Made by a program: the position numbers and the translations under genes. Shown here one piece after another: positions 44,703 to 53,546 of a stretch of 64,000 bases of DNA. Position 1 is the stretch's first letter. Each line of letters opens with the position of its first letter. Source of the DNA: Halomonas halophila (GTDB taxonomy: Bacteria > Pseudomonadota > Gammaproteobacteria > Pseudomonadales > Halomonadaceae); NCBI RefSeq assembly GCF_030406665.1, contig NZ_CP129121.1:310001-374000 (forward strand), written 5' to 3'. The notes under the pieces were generated by a model. It saw only the letters and a program-made list of their open reading frames with translations. It did not search any database and was not told the DNA's origin.

Positions 44703-46139
44703 ATGCTCGATGAGATGACGGGAACCGGCGGTGGCGTGATGATCGCCCTCGGCGCGCTGGCGCTGCTGGCCGTGGGCTGGGGCATTGCCCAGCGGCGCCG
44801 GCTGGCCGAAACGTGCCGCGAGCGGGATGAGGCGCGCCGCGAGCTGTCCGAGACGCGCGACGAACTGGCCGAGCGCCGGAACGCCGCCGCCCGGCTGGAG
44901 CAGGAGCTGACCCAGAGCGACGCCCAGCTCGACGGCTGCCGCGAGCGGCTGGAGAGCCTCGAGGCAGAACTCGGCGAGGCCCGCGACCGGCTGGCCGAAC
45001 AGCGCGAGCGCTCGGCTCGGCTGGAGGCGGAGCGCGAACAGACGGCGCTCCGCCATCGCGAGCAGCTGGCGCTGCTGGAGGAGGCCCGGGAGCGGCTCAA
45101 GGACGAGTTCCACCAGCTCGCCGGCAAGGTCTTCGAGGAGCGTCAGCAGGCCTACAGCGCCCAGAGTCGCGAGAGCCTGGAGGCCTTGCTCCAGCCGTTC
45201 CGCGAGCAGGTCGAGCAGTTCCGCCAGCGGGTCGAGACGCTGCACGGCCAGGAGCAGCGCGAGCGCGGCTCGCTCAAGGCCCAGCTCGACCAGCTGGCCG
45301 GGCTCAACGCCCGACTCGGTGACGAGGCGGCCACGCTTGCCCGGGCGCTCAAGGGCGATCAGAAGGCCCAGGGCAACTGGGGCGAGCTGATCCTCGAGAC
45401 GGTGCTGGAGCGCAGCGGCCTGCGCCGCGACGTCGAATACCGTCGCGAGGTGTCGATCGACGGCGAGGCCGGCCGGCAGCGTCCCGATGCCGTCATCTAC
45501 CTGCCCGAGTCGCGCCATCTGATCGTCGACGCCAAGGTCTCGCTGGTGGCCTGGAACCGGGTGGTCAACGCCGAGGGCGAGGCCGAGCGCGAGGCGGCCA
45601 TGGGCGATCACCTGCGCTCGCTGCGCGCCCACGTGCGCGGGCTCGCCGCCAAGGACTATCCCGCCCTGCCGGGGCTGCACTCGCCGGACTTCGTGTTCCT
45701 GTTCGTGGCGGTGGAACCGGCCTTCGCGGCGGCCTTCGAGCGCGACCCGACGCTGTTCCAGGAGGCCTTCGACCGCCAGGTGGTGATGGTCACGCCGACC
45801 ACGCTGCTGGCCAGCCTGCGCACCGTGGCCGGGCTGTGGAGCCTGGAGCGCCAGAACGAGAACGCGCGGCTGATCGGCGAGCGCGCCGAGCGGCTGCTGA
45901 CCAAGTTCTCCGGCCTGGTGGAGAGCCTGCAGGAGGTGGGGCGCCATCTTGAGCGCGCCGGTGACAGCCATCGCCGCGCGGTCAACCGGCTCTCCGAGGG
46001 CCAGGGCAGCCTGGTGGCCCAGGCCCGCGAGCTGGAGCGGCTGGGCGTGCGCATGAAGAAGCCGCTGCCCGACGAGCTGGTGCGTGCCGCCGAGGGCGAA
46101 GCGTCGGGCGCCGCCGCGTCGGGCGACGAACCGTCCTGA
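44703..46139 (+). CDS. rmuC: DNA recombination protein RmuC homolog
   Basis: A 478-residue RmuC: one N-terminal membrane helix (about 8-28), a long coiled coil (about 35-190), then the nuclease-like RmuC domain with QGNWGELILETVLERSGL and the acidic/basic VDAKVSLVAW. RmuC limits recombination at inverted repeats and has been tied to phage restriction. GGGAGG lies before ATG 44703. Interestingly, its upstream neighbourhood contains the 138-bp palindrome. Confidence 0.94.
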   Translation: MLDEMTGTGGGVMIALGALALLAVGWGIAQRRRLAETCRERDEARRELSETRDELAERRNAAARLEQELTQSDAQLDGCRERLESLEAELGEARDRLAEQRERSARLEAEREQTALRHREQLALLEEARERLKDEFHQLAGKVFEERQQAYSAQSRESLEALLQPFREQVEQFRQRVETLHGQEQRERGSLKAQLDQLAGLNARLGDEAATLARALKGDQKAQGNWGELILETVLERSGLRRDVEYRREVSIDGEAGRQRPDAVIYLPESRHLIVDAKVSLVAWNRVVNAEGEAEREAAMGDHLRSLRAHVRGLAAKDYPALPGLHSPDFVFLFVAVEPAFAAAFERDPTLFQEAFDRQVVMVTPTTLLASLRTVAGLWSLERQNENARLIGERAERLLTKFSGLVESLQEVGRHLERAGDSHRRAVNRLSEGQGSLVAQARELERLGVRMKKPLPDELVRAAEGEASGAAASGDEPS

Positions 46140-46159
46140 CTCTTTCCCGACCAACGCAA

Positions 46160-46183
46160 GACGCCGCCCCGAGGGGCGGCGTC
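46160..46183. terminator. Hairpin between rmuC and dps
   Basis: A perfect 10-bp stem GACGCCGCCC / GGGCGGCGTC with a 4-base loop lies between convergent genes. Confidence 0.7.
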
Positions 46184-46208
46184 ATCTGGTGCTGGTGCGT
46201 TTTCAGGC

Positions 46209-46682
46209 TCAACCGAGATAGGCGTTGAGCATCCAGACGGTTTTCTCCTGCTCGCGGATGTAGTCGCCGACCTGGGCCGCGGTGCCCTCGTCGTCGGCAT
46301 CGGAGGCCAGCGAGAGGATCTCGCGCTGCAGCTCGAGCATCTGCTGGTAGCCCTGAACCACGCCGCGCACGCAGGCCTGGCCGTCGTGAACGTTCTTGTC
46401 TTCCTCGATGCTGGCGATCTTGAAGTAGTCGCTGTAGGCGTGCACCGGGGTATGGCCCAGGGTCAGGATGCGCTCGGCGACTTCGTCGACCTTGGTCAGC
46501 AGGTCGGTGTAGAGCTCCTCGAACTTCTCGTGCAGCTGGAAGAACTGCTGGCCCTTCACGTTCCAGTGGTAGCCGCGCACGTTCATGTAGAAGATCTGAT
46601 AGTTGGCCAGCAGGACGTTGAGTCGCTCGGCGAGCTGGCTGGCGCTGCCTTCGTGCAGGCCGATGCTGTTGGTGTCGCTCAT
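46209..46682 (-). CDS. dps: Dps family DNA-protecting ferritin
   Basis: A 157-residue Dps, a dodecameric mini-ferritin that oxidises and stores iron with hydrogen peroxide. The inter-subunit ferroxidase ligands are all present with family spacing: His39, His51, Asp66 and Glu70 in RGYHWNVKG...FFQLHEKF...KVDEVAERI. It lacks a long Lys-rich N-terminal tail, so DNA binding may be weak. AGGAGG lies before the ATG. Confidence 0.96.
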   Translation of the reverse strand: MSDTNSIGLHEGSASQLAERLNVLLANYQIFYMNVRGYHWNVKGQQFFQLHEKFEELYTDLLTKVDEVAERILTLGHTPVHAYSDYFKIASIEEDKNVHDGQACVRGVVQGYQQMLELQREILSLASDADDEGTAAQVGDYIREQEKTVWMLNAYLG

Positions 46683-46864
46683 GTAGATGCCTCCTTGATC
46701 TCTGTACTGCCGATGTAGGCGAGCAGTGTATGCGAGCAGAGCATGGGGGATAAGCTAATTGACTGCATCGCCATCATAGCCCTGTTCCATGACATCGAGG
46801 CGTCGTCGCCGTCTTTCAAGGGGGCGCGCTGCTAGACTCCAGGCAGATCTAGGAGAAATCGCGC

Positions 46865-47392
46865 ATGTGGCGTCCATTGGGAATCATCCTGCTCGCGGGG
46901 CTGGCCGGCTGTCAGGCGCTGCCATCACAGCTGCCGGTGGCCGAGCCGCCGCCCGCCGAGGCGTGCCACTGGCCGCGCGGCGACGACGTGCCGCCGATCA
47001 CCCTGGCTGGCGCGGTGGCGGCGCTGGAGGACGACGACTTCCTGATCCGCCACACCGAGACGACGCTGGGGCTGGTCAGCGCCGAGCGCTCCCGGCGTAC
47101 CTTCTTCCACGGCGCCCCCGAGCCGGACATCTTCCTGCTGGGCGCGTCCCGCGGCGCCGTCGGCCACGGGGTGCTGATCGGCGGCGGCGTGGGCTTCGGC
47201 CTGCTCGACGACGAGGCCACCGAGATCGAGCGGGTCTCGGTGGCGATCGGCGAGCGGACGGTGCGGGTGAGCCGGGATATCCGCCTGTTCGACTGGCGGG
47301 GCGAGCTGCGCCGCTCGCGCACCGCCAGCGACGACGGCTTCTGCCGCGAGCTGCGCGAGGCGATGCGCCGTCGGTCGGAGGAGGCCTCATGA
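46865..47392 (+). CDS. Lipoprotein of unknown function, first of a related pair
   Basis: A 175-residue predicted lipoprotein with lipobox GLAGC. The periplasmic domain includes FLIRHTETTLGLVSAERS, which resembles YVIRHADAELGRLEAVIA in the next protein, and a Gly-rich stretch GHGVLIGGGVGFGLL. I recognise no named family. AGGAGAAA precedes the ATG. Its stop overlaps the next start (ATGA). Confidence 0.7.
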   Translation: MWRPLGIILLAGLAGCQALPSQLPVAEPPPAEACHWPRGDDVPPITLAGAVAALEDDDFLIRHTETTLGLVSAERSRRTFFHGAPEPDIFLLGASRGAVGHGVLIGGGVGFGLLDDEATEIERVSVAIGERTVRVSRDIRLFDWRGELRRSRTASDDGFCRELREAMRRRSEEAS

Positions 47393-47796
47393 GACGTTCG
47401 GGCGTGACACGGGCGGCGCTGCTGGCGCTTGGGCTGATACTGGGACCAGGGCTGGGGCTGGGAGGATGCGCGACGCCGCCGTCGCCGGCCGTGCCCGCCA
47501 CCCGCACGCTCGCGGTGGCGCCGGCCTCGGTGCTGGAGGCCTCGCTGTCGATGCTGATGGAGCGCGGCTATGTGATTCGCCACGCCGACGCCGAACTGGG
47601 GCGCCTGGAGGCGGTGATCGCCCGCTGGCCCGGCTATCGCGTGCAGCTCGATATCGAGGCGGCCGACGGCGTGAACGGCGAGGCGAACGTTGGCCGGAGC
47701 CGGCTGGCGATGACCGCCTGGCGCGGCGGCCGGCCGCTGCCGCCGTCGCTGGTCGAGCCGCTGCTGACCGAGCTGAGCGTTCGCCTCGACCGCTAG
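47389..47796 (+). CDS. Lipoprotein of unknown function, second of a related pair
   Basis: A 135-residue predicted lipoprotein with lipobox GLGGC. It begins inside the stop codon of the preceding gene and shares a short IRHxxxxLG motif with it, so the two probably arose by duplication and may work together. No catalytic motif is seen. Confidence 0.7.
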   Translation: MRRSGVTRAALLALGLILGPGLGLGGCATPPSPAVPATRTLAVAPASVLEASLSMLMERGYVIRHADAELGRLEAVIARWPGYRVQLDIEAADGVNGEANVGRSRLAMTAWRGGRPLPPSLVEPLLTELSVRLDR

Positions 47797-47806
47797 CCTC
47801 TCTGAC

Positions 47807-48238
47807 TTACGACCCGCGCAGGGTGTCGATGCCGTCGACGATCGCCAGCAGCCGGTCGCGCATCGCCGCCAGGCCGTCCAGATCGTAGGGTTCGGCCTGG
47901 CCCTGGCCCCAGACCGGCCCCGGCCAGGCGTCGTCGCCTTCCCGGCGCAGCACCACGTGCAGATGCAGCTGCGGCACCAGGTTGCCGAGGGTGGCGATGT
48001 TGAGCTTGTCGCCGCCGAGGGTCTCCTTGATGGCGCGACCGAGCAGGCCGGCCTCGCGCCACAGCTGCTGCTGATCGTCCTCGCTCATGTCGAATACCTC
48101 GACCACGCCGGTCCGGCGCGGAATCAGCACCAGCCAGGGGTAGCGGGTGTCGTCCATCAGCCGCAGCTGGCACAGCGGCAGCTCGGTGAGCGGGAGGCTG
48201 TCCTCGATCAGGCGGGGATCCAGCGTGACGTCCGTCAT
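47807..48238 (-). CDS. HIT domain protein
   Basis: A 143-residue histidine-triad nucleotide-binding protein. The triad region reads PQLHLHVVLR: His92 and His94 are present, while the first position of the H-x-H-x-H motif is Gln90. I recall this Q form as common in this proteobacterial branch. GDKLNIATLGN and WPGPVWG are also family features. It probably hydrolyses nucleotide-phosphate bonds, substrate unknown. ATG 48238 (MTDVTLDPRL) is preferred. Confidence 0.85.
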   Translation of the reverse strand: MTDVTLDPRLIEDSLPLTELPLCQLRLMDDTRYPWLVLIPRRTGVVEVFDMSEDDQQQLWREAGLLGRAIKETLGGDKLNIATLGNLVPQLHLHVVLRREGDDAWPGPVWGQGQAEPYDLDGLAAMRDRLLAIVDGIDTLRGS

Positions 48239-48340
48239 GGGGGCTCCTGGTGGCATCCTGGGGGCGTGATGGCGCTATGATGGCACAGCGCGGCGCCCGG
48301 CGATGCCCCGGGCGCGTCACCGACCGGAAAGGATGCCATC

Positions 48341-49087
48341 ATGACGCCACTCGAGCTCCTGGCCCTGTTCGCCATCGGCGGGCTGGCCGGCTTCATCAAC
48401 GTGCTGTCGGCGGGGGGCTCGATGCTGACCCTGCCGCTGCTGATCTTCCTGGGGTTGCCGCCCCAGGCCGCCAACGGCACCAACCGGGTGTCGGTCGCCC
48501 TGCAGAGCGTGTCGGCGGTGGCCAACTTCTTCCGCGCCGGCGCCCATCACCTGGGCCTGAGCCTGCGCCTGGCGGTGCCGGCGATGCTCGGCGCCCTGCT
48601 CGGGGCTCGCCTGGCGCTGGACGTGAGCGACGCCCTGTTCGAGACCGTACTGGTGGTGGTCATGGCGCTGTCGGCGCTGCTGATGCTGCTGCCGCAGCCG
48701 AAGCTCGAGACCCGGCCGCTGACGCCGGAGCGGCTCACGCCGGCGATCTATCTGGCGATGTTCGCCATCGGTCTCTACGGCGGCTTCATCCAGGTCGGGG
48801 TGGGTATCCTGTTCATCGTGGTGCTCTACCGCTTGCTGAAGATCGACCTGGCCCAGGTGAACGTCTTCAAGGTGCTGATCGTGCTGGTCTACACCCTGCC
48901 GGCACTGGCCGTGTTCGTGTTCGAGGGCCAGGTGCGCTGGGGCTACGGCCTGGCGCTGGCCGCCGGCAGCATGACCGGCGCCTGGCTGGCGGTGAAGGTC
49001 AACATGAGCCCCAGGGGGGCGCTGTGGGTGAAGTGGCTGACCGTGGCGGTGATCGTGGCGATCATGCTGCGGCTGCTGTTGACCTGA
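48341..49087 (+). CDS. TauE/SafE family permease
   Basis: A 248-residue membrane protein with about eight helices and the duplicated TauE/SafE motif: GGLAGFINVLSAGGSMLTLP near the N terminus and GLYGGFIQVGVGILFIV in the second half. The family exports sulfite, sulfoacetate or related anions. Nothing nearby points to the substrate. Confidence 0.9.
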   Translation: MTPLELLALFAIGGLAGFINVLSAGGSMLTLPLLIFLGLPPQAANGTNRVSVALQSVSAVANFFRAGAHHLGLSLRLAVPAMLGALLGARLALDVSDALFETVLVVVMALSALLMLLPQPKLETRPLTPERLTPAIYLAMFAIGLYGGFIQVGVGILFIVVLYRLLKIDLAQVNVFKVLIVLVYTLPALAVFVFEGQVRWGYGLALAAGSMTGAWLAVKVNMSPRGALWVKWLTVAVIVAIMLRLLLT

Positions 49088-49166
49088 TGGGGCTGGCTCA
49101 ACGCGCCGGGTTTGCTAGATTGAATCGGCACAGGCAGTTCTCATGAACCCATACTCAGGAGCTCAT

Positions 49167-49298
49167 ATGAAACGGACTCTTCTGCTGTCGATCGCCGCGC
49201 TCTTCACCCTGTCCCTGCTCGCCGGCTGCAACACCGTGCGCGGCGTGGGCCAGGACATCGAGCAGGGTGGCGAGGCGATCCAGGAAACCTCCTACTGA
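49167..49298 (+). CDS. Entericidin-family small lipoprotein
   Basis: A 43-residue lipoprotein: MKRTLLLSIAALFTLSLLAGC forms the signal peptide with lipobox LLAGC, followed by NTVRGVGQDIEQGGEAIQE, the entericidin A/B pattern. Entericidins are envelope lipoproteins, in E. coli an antidote/toxin pair linked to stationary phase; only one gene is here. AGGAG precedes the ATG. It ends four bases from the convergent thioesterase stop. Confidence 0.88.
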   Translation: MKRTLLLSIAALFTLSLLAGCNTVRGVGQDIEQGGEAIQETSY

Positions 49299-49302
49299 AG
49301 CT

Positions 49303-49806
49303 TCATCCGGCGCCGTGTTCGACCTGGGCACGGCGCTCCTCTTCCTCGGCCTGCTTGCGCCGTTGCTTGCGCATCTCGGCCTTCTCGAAACGCAGCCGCT
49401 GGGTATCGGTCTCGAGGGCCAGCTCCGGTACCCGGGCCGGCTTGCCGTGCTCGTCCACCGCCACCATGGTCAGGTAACAGCTGTTGGTGTGGCGGATCAG
49501 CTTGTTCTGGATGTCCTCGGCGACCACCTTGATGCCGATCTCCATGGAGGAGCGGCCCACGTGATTGACGCTGGCGAGGAAGGTCACTAGCTCGCCGACG
49601 TGGATCGGCTGCTTGAACAGCACCTGGTCCACCGACAGGGTCACCACGTAGTGCCCGGAGAAGCGGCTGGCGCAGGCGTAGGCCACCTCGTCGAGCTTCT
49701 TGAGGATGGCGCCGCCGTGCACCTTGCCGCTGAAGTTGGCCATGTCGGGGGTCATCAGCACGGTCATGGTCAGCTCGTGCTGGCCGGAAAGGGCGTGTTC
49801 GTCCAT
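49303..49806 (-). CDS. Acyl-CoA thioesterase (hotdog fold, YciA/BACH type)
   Basis: A 167-residue hotdog-fold thioesterase. MTPDMANFSGKVHGGAILKKLDEVAY carries the active-site region (split here by Asn, Gly and Asp residues), and VGRSSMEIGIKV follows. The C-terminal tail is rich in Glu, Arg and Gln and likely helical. It hydrolyses acyl-CoAs, perhaps short to medium chain. AGGGGAT lies before the ATG. Confidence 0.9.
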   Translation of the reverse strand: MDEHALSGQHELTMTVLMTPDMANFSGKVHGGAILKKLDEVAYACASRFSGHYVVTLSVDQVLFKQPIHVGELVTFLASVNHVGRSSMEIGIKVVAEDIQNKLIRHTNSCYLTMVAVDEHGKPARVPELALETDTQRLRFEKAEMRKQRRKQAEEEERRAQVEHGAG

Positions 49807-49843
49807 CGAGAGGGGATCCTTGGGTCTATTTTCCCCACAGCAT

Positions 49844-49876
49844 AACGCCTTGCCCCCGCAATGGGGACAAGGCGTT
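49844..49876 (-). terminator. Hairpin after the AtoE-type gene
   Basis: AACGCCTTG / CAAGGCGTT, a perfect 9-bp outer stem, encloses CCCC / GGGG. It lies 32 bases past the minus-strand stop and before the thioesterase start. Confidence 0.75.
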
Positions 49877-49908
49877 CCTGGTTGCCATTGTTTAAAAGAG
49901 AGCGCTGG

Positions 49909-51219
49909 TTACAACCAGGTCAGGCCGACGGCGATGATGATGCCGGTCAGCAGCAGCTGGACCAGGCAGAAGCCCATGATGTCCTTGGCCTTGAGGCCGG
50001 CGATGCCGAGCACCGGCAGGGCCCAGAACGGCTGCAGCAGGTTGGTCCAGGCGTCGCCCCAGGCCACGGCCATGGCGACCCGCGGCACGTCGACGCCCAG
50101 CGCCTCGGCGGCCGGCAGCATCACCGGCGCCTGCACGGCCCACTGGCCGCCGCCGGAGGGCACGAAGATGTTGACGATGCCGGCGCTGATGAAGGTCCAG
50201 AACGGCAATGTGGTCTCGGTGGCCAGCGAGACCAGCGCCTGGGACAGCGTCTCGGCCAGCCCCGACTGCACCATGATCGCCATGATGCCGGCGTAGAAGG
50301 GGAACTGGATGACGATGCCGGCGCCACCCTTGATCGCCTCCTGCAGGCTCTCGAGCAGGCTGCGCGGGGTGCGGTGCAGCACGATGGCCAGGAACAGGAA
50401 CAGGAAGTTGACCACGTTGAGGTTGAGCCCGCCGCCCTGCAGCACGAAGTGGTCGACCAGGAACAGGAGCCCGGGGATGCCGACCAGCCAGGCCAGGGTC
50501 ATGCTGTTCTCGAGGCGTTCCGCCGGGCGGGTGATGCGCACGCGCCGCTCCTCGTCGTCCTCGAGCAGGCTCGGGTCGATGAACACGCTGTCCTTCTCGT
50601 CGGGCAGCATCAGGCGGTTGAACAGCGGTACGGCGACGAACAGCGCCACCACGATGGCCAGGTTGAACAGCGAGAAGATGGTTTCGGAGGTACCGATCAC
50701 GCCGATCTGCTCGACGCTGAAGTGGCCCTCGGTGGCGATGGTCAGCGGCACCGAGCCGGCCAGGCCGCCGTGCCAGACGATGAAGCCCGAGTAGGCGCTG
50801 GCCACCAGCAGCCGGTAGTCGACGCGGATCTGCTTGGCGAGCTCCTTGGCGAACAGCGCGCCGACCACCAGGCCGAAGCCCCAGTTGATCCAGCTCGCCG
50901 CCAGCGACACCAGGGTGACCAGTACGATCGCCGCGCCGGCGTTGTTGGCCAGGCCGGCGAGGCGCCGCAGCAGGCGTTTCACGGGCGGCGAGCTGGCCAG
51001 CATGTAGCCGGTGACCAGCACCAGCAGCATCTGCATCGAGAAGGTCAGCAGGTTCCAGAAGCCGTCGCCCCAGAAGCGCAGCACCGCCAGCGGCGTCTGG
51101 CGTTCCACGGCGATGGCCGCCGCCGCGGCGATCACGGTCAGCAGCAGCACGAAGATATAAGGGTCGGGCAGGTAGCGTTCGACCAGCTTCACGGCCGGAC
51201 GCGAGATTACCTTCAGCAT
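49909..51219 (-). CDS. atoE: Short-chain fatty acid transporter (AtoE family)
   Basis: A 436-residue membrane protein with about 10-12 helices. LPDPYIFVLLLT at the start, SAYSGFIVWHGGLAGSVPL, and the closing GGQWAVQAPVMLPAA and AWTNLLQPFWALPVLGIAGL are features of AtoE, thought to carry acetoacetate, butyrate or other short acids. No ato degradation genes are adjacent. Confidence 0.93.
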   Translation of the reverse strand: MLKVISRPAVKLVERYLPDPYIFVLLLTVIAAAAAIAVERQTPLAVLRFWGDGFWNLLTFSMQMLLVLVTGYMLASSPPVKRLLRRLAGLANNAGAAIVLVTLVSLAASWINWGFGLVVGALFAKELAKQIRVDYRLLVASAYSGFIVWHGGLAGSVPLTIATEGHFSVEQIGVIGTSETIFSLFNLAIVVALFVAVPLFNRLMLPDEKDSVFIDPSLLEDDEERRVRITRPAERLENSMTLAWLVGIPGLLFLVDHFVLQGGGLNLNVVNFLFLFLAIVLHRTPRSLLESLQEAIKGGAGIVIQFPFYAGIMAIMVQSGLAETLSQALVSLATETTLPFWTFISAGIVNIFVPSGGGQWAVQAPVMLPAAEALGVDVPRVAMAVAWGDAWTNLLQPFWALPVLGIAGLKAKDIMGFCLVQLLLTGIIIAVGLTWL

Positions 51220-51352
51220 GGAGACATCCCTTTTCGCTGGTGAAGAGCCGCCGGAGCGGCTGGGAGAGCAAGCCTCGGGTCAATTGACGCCAACGTAAAG
51301 GTAAAATGTAGTCAAAGCCGACGAATGTCTAAGTTTTTCCGCCCGACGCGGT

Positions 51353-52687
51353 TTAAACGTCGGTGCCTGACCAGCGCGTGCGGCGGTAGTGAAGGTAATA
51401 GGCGATCAGCACCCCCGAGCGCACCGCGGTGAACAGGGTGAAGGCCAGCCATAGCCCGTGGTTGCCGAGGCCGCGACTCAGCCACCAGGCGGGCAGATAG
51501 ACCGCCAGGGCGATGAAGATGCTGTTGCGCATCTCGCGCGTGGACGTGGTGCCGATGAAGACGCCGTCGAGCAGGTAGCTCCACACCGCGATCAGCGGCA
51601 TGGCGACCATCCACGGCAGGTACTCGCCGGCGGTGTCGCGCACTTCCGGCAGCCCGGTGAGCAGGGCGATCAGCCAGGGGCCGCCGATGGCGAAGGCCAG
51701 GGAAGCGAGGCCGGCGGTGAGCAGCGAGAAACGCGCCGCGGCGCGCACCGAGGCGGCGAACTCCTCCCAGCGACCGCGGCCCACTGCTCGGCCGGTCAGC
51801 GCCTCGGCGGCGTGGGCGAAGCCGTCCAGGCCGTAGGAGGTCAGCATGATGAACTGCAGCAGCACGGCGTTGGCCGCCAGCACGGTGTCGCCCTGGGCGG
51901 CGCCGCGGGAGGTGAAGAAGGCCATGGCAAACAGCAGCCCCAGGGTGCGCACGAACAGCTGGGCGTTGACCGCGAACAGCTCACGGTAGGCCGAGAGCCG
52001 CAGCAGCCGCGCGCGGCGAAAGCGTCCGCCGAGGCCCGCCAGCTGGTGCCACACCCGCCACAGGCCGAAGGCCAGCGCCGTGTAGTCGGCGATCACCGTG
52101 GCCCAGGCCACGCCGTCGCTGGTCATGCCCAGGCCGACCACGAACACCAGGTCCAGGACGATGTTGACGCCGTTGGTCAGCACCAGCAGCGCCAGGGTCA
52201 CCCGTGAGTTCTGCTGGCCGAGGAACCAGCCGAGGATGGCGTAGTTGGCCAGCACCGCCGGCGCCGAAAGCAGCCGGATGCCGGCGTATTCCGCGGCCAG
52301 CCGGGTGGCCTCGGGGCTGCCGTCGAGCAGCCGGAGGCCGAGCGCGATCAGGGGGTCGCCGGCCAGGATCAGCACGACGCCGATCGTCGCCGCCAGCAGC
52401 AGCGACTGGCCCAGCAGGGTCTTCACCGATTCGTCGTCCTCCCGGCCCGCCGCCTGGGAGGTCAGCCCGGTGGTGCCCATGCGCAGGAAGCCGAAGCCCC
52501 AGTAGAGGAAGCCGAACAGGGTGGCGCCGAGCGTCACCGCGGCCAGGTAGCGGGAGTCCGGCAGATGGCCGACCACGGCGGTATCGACCAGGCCGAGCAG
52601 CGGCACGGTGATGTTGGAGAGGATGATCGGCCAGGCCAGAGCCCAGATGCGCTGTGAGGAACGGGCGGTCGAGGCGGTCGCGGTCAC
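51353..52687 (-). CDS. MATE-family efflux transporter (DinF type)
   Basis: A 444-residue MATE exporter with about 12 helices. WPIILSNITVPLLGLVDTAVVGHL is the DinF-type N terminus, and FLRMGTTGLTSQAAG and the second-half FTSRGAAQGDTVLAANAVLL are conserved. Such pumps expel cationic drugs or organic acids against sodium or protons. No regulator is adjacent. It is divergent from the small membrane protein at 52832. Confidence 0.92.
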   Translation of the reverse strand: MTATASTARSSQRIWALAWPIILSNITVPLLGLVDTAVVGHLPDSRYLAAVTLGATLFGFLYWGFGFLRMGTTGLTSQAAGREDDESVKTLLGQSLLLAATIGVVLILAGDPLIALGLRLLDGSPEATRLAAEYAGIRLLSAPAVLANYAILGWFLGQQNSRVTLALLVLTNGVNIVLDLVFVVGLGMTSDGVAWATVIADYTALAFGLWRVWHQLAGLGGRFRRARLLRLSAYRELFAVNAQLFVRTLGLLFAMAFFTSRGAAQGDTVLAANAVLLQFIMLTSYGLDGFAHAAEALTGRAVGRGRWEEFAASVRAAARFSLLTAGLASLAFAIGGPWLIALLTGLPEVRDTAGEYLPWMVAMPLIAVWSYLLDGVFIGTTSTREMRNSIFIALAVYLPAWWLSRGLGNHGLWLAFTLFTAVRSGVLIAYYLHYRRTRWSGTDV

Positions 52688-52831
52688 GGTGGCTCCGGTC
52701 GGTGGCTGGAGGCGGGGAGCATGGCCGCTGGCATCGGGCAGTGCAAGCGGCCCGGCGTCGCCAGTCCGTCTACGCTGGAGAGAAAGCCGGGGAGGCGTCC
52801 CCGAATGTCACCATCGCAGGAGGGACGAACC

Positions 52832-53146
52832 ATGACACGAGTGAACGGTGGGAGCCTGGGGCTGGCGTTGCTACTGGCGCTGCTGATGAGCGCACCGTCG
52901 GCGCTGGCCACGGACGATGAAGCGCGTCCCAGCGGCGGCGCCATGGCGGTGGATGCCCTGTTCGCCCGGCCGCTGCTGGCCGCGGCCACGGTGGGTGGCA
53001 CGGCGTTGTTTCTGGTCTCGCTGCCGTTCAGCGCCCTGGGCGGCAACGTCGAGGAGGCCGCGGAGACGCTGATCAAGACGCCCGCCGAGGCGACCTTCCG
53101 GCGCTGTCTGGGCTGTGAGGTGAGCCGCCGCGGCGACGAACGCTAG
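52832..53146 (+). CDS. Small exported or membrane protein of unknown function
   Basis: A 104-residue protein: a signal peptide or first helix (cleavage near SALA-TD), a second hydrophobic helix ATVGGTALFLVSLPFSAL, then a conserved-looking tail TPAEATFRRCLGC with a C-x-x-C. I have seen similar small proteins in pseudomonads and halomonads, without function. GGAGGGA precedes ATG 52832; the upstream extension lacks a site. Confidence 0.7.
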   Translation: MTRVNGGSLGLALLLALLMSAPSALATDDEARPSGGAMAVDALFARPLLAAATVGGTALFLVSLPFSALGGNVEEAAETLIKTPAEATFRRCLGCEVSRRGDER

Positions 53147-53172
53147 GGCGCCACTGGGTGCCCGGCACAAGA

Positions 53173-53203
53173 CACGACGCCCCGCTCGAGGCGGGACGTC
53201 GTG
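53173..53203. terminator. Hairpin between 53146 and the ferredoxin gene
   Basis: CACGACG / CGTCGTG with inner CCCGC / GCGGG forms a stem of at least 12 bp between convergent genes; TGGTGTCTGTC follows. Confidence 0.65.
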
Positions 53204-53239
53204 GTGTCTGTCGTCGCGGCGTCTGTAGTGGCGAGACGG

Positions 53240-53488
53240 TCAGGCGGCGGTGATGCGCTCGTACTTCGCCATCAGCTGCTCCTGGCTCTCCTTGCGCTCG
53301 GGGTCGAGCGGGATGCAGTCCACCGGGCAGACCTGCTGGCACTGGGGCTCGTCATAGTGGCCGACGCACTCGGTGCACAGACCGGGATCGATGACGTAGA
53401 TCTCTTCCCCCGGCGAGATGGCGCCGTTGGGGCATTCGGGTTCGCAGACGTCGCAGTTGATGCACTCGTCGGTGATCATCAGGGCCAT
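53240..53488 (-). CDS. YfhL family 4Fe-4S ferredoxin
   Basis: An 82-residue two-cluster ferredoxin. CINCDVCEPECP and a second cluster region CTECVGHYDEPQCQQVCP, with the insertion typical of YfhL/Alvin ferredoxins, bind two [4Fe-4S] centres of very low and unusual potentials. ATG 53488 has GAGG upstream; a GTG four codons earlier is rejected. It lies 58 bases after coaD, a pairing also seen in pseudomonads. Confidence 0.93.
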   Translation of the reverse strand: MALMITDECINCDVCEPECPNGAISPGEEIYVIDPGLCTECVGHYDEPQCQQVCPVDCIPLDPERKESQEQLMAKYERITAA

Positions 53489-53546
53489 GGAGTACCTCAC
53501 GAAAATCGCGGCCGGCGGGCTCGGGCATCATGCCCGAGTGCCATGG

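Noticed and set aside
47807..48238. Inactivated HIT protein because the first triad His is Gln
   Set aside because: The middle (catalytic) His is present, and I recall the Q form as common in this branch, so it is noted but not listed as a loss.
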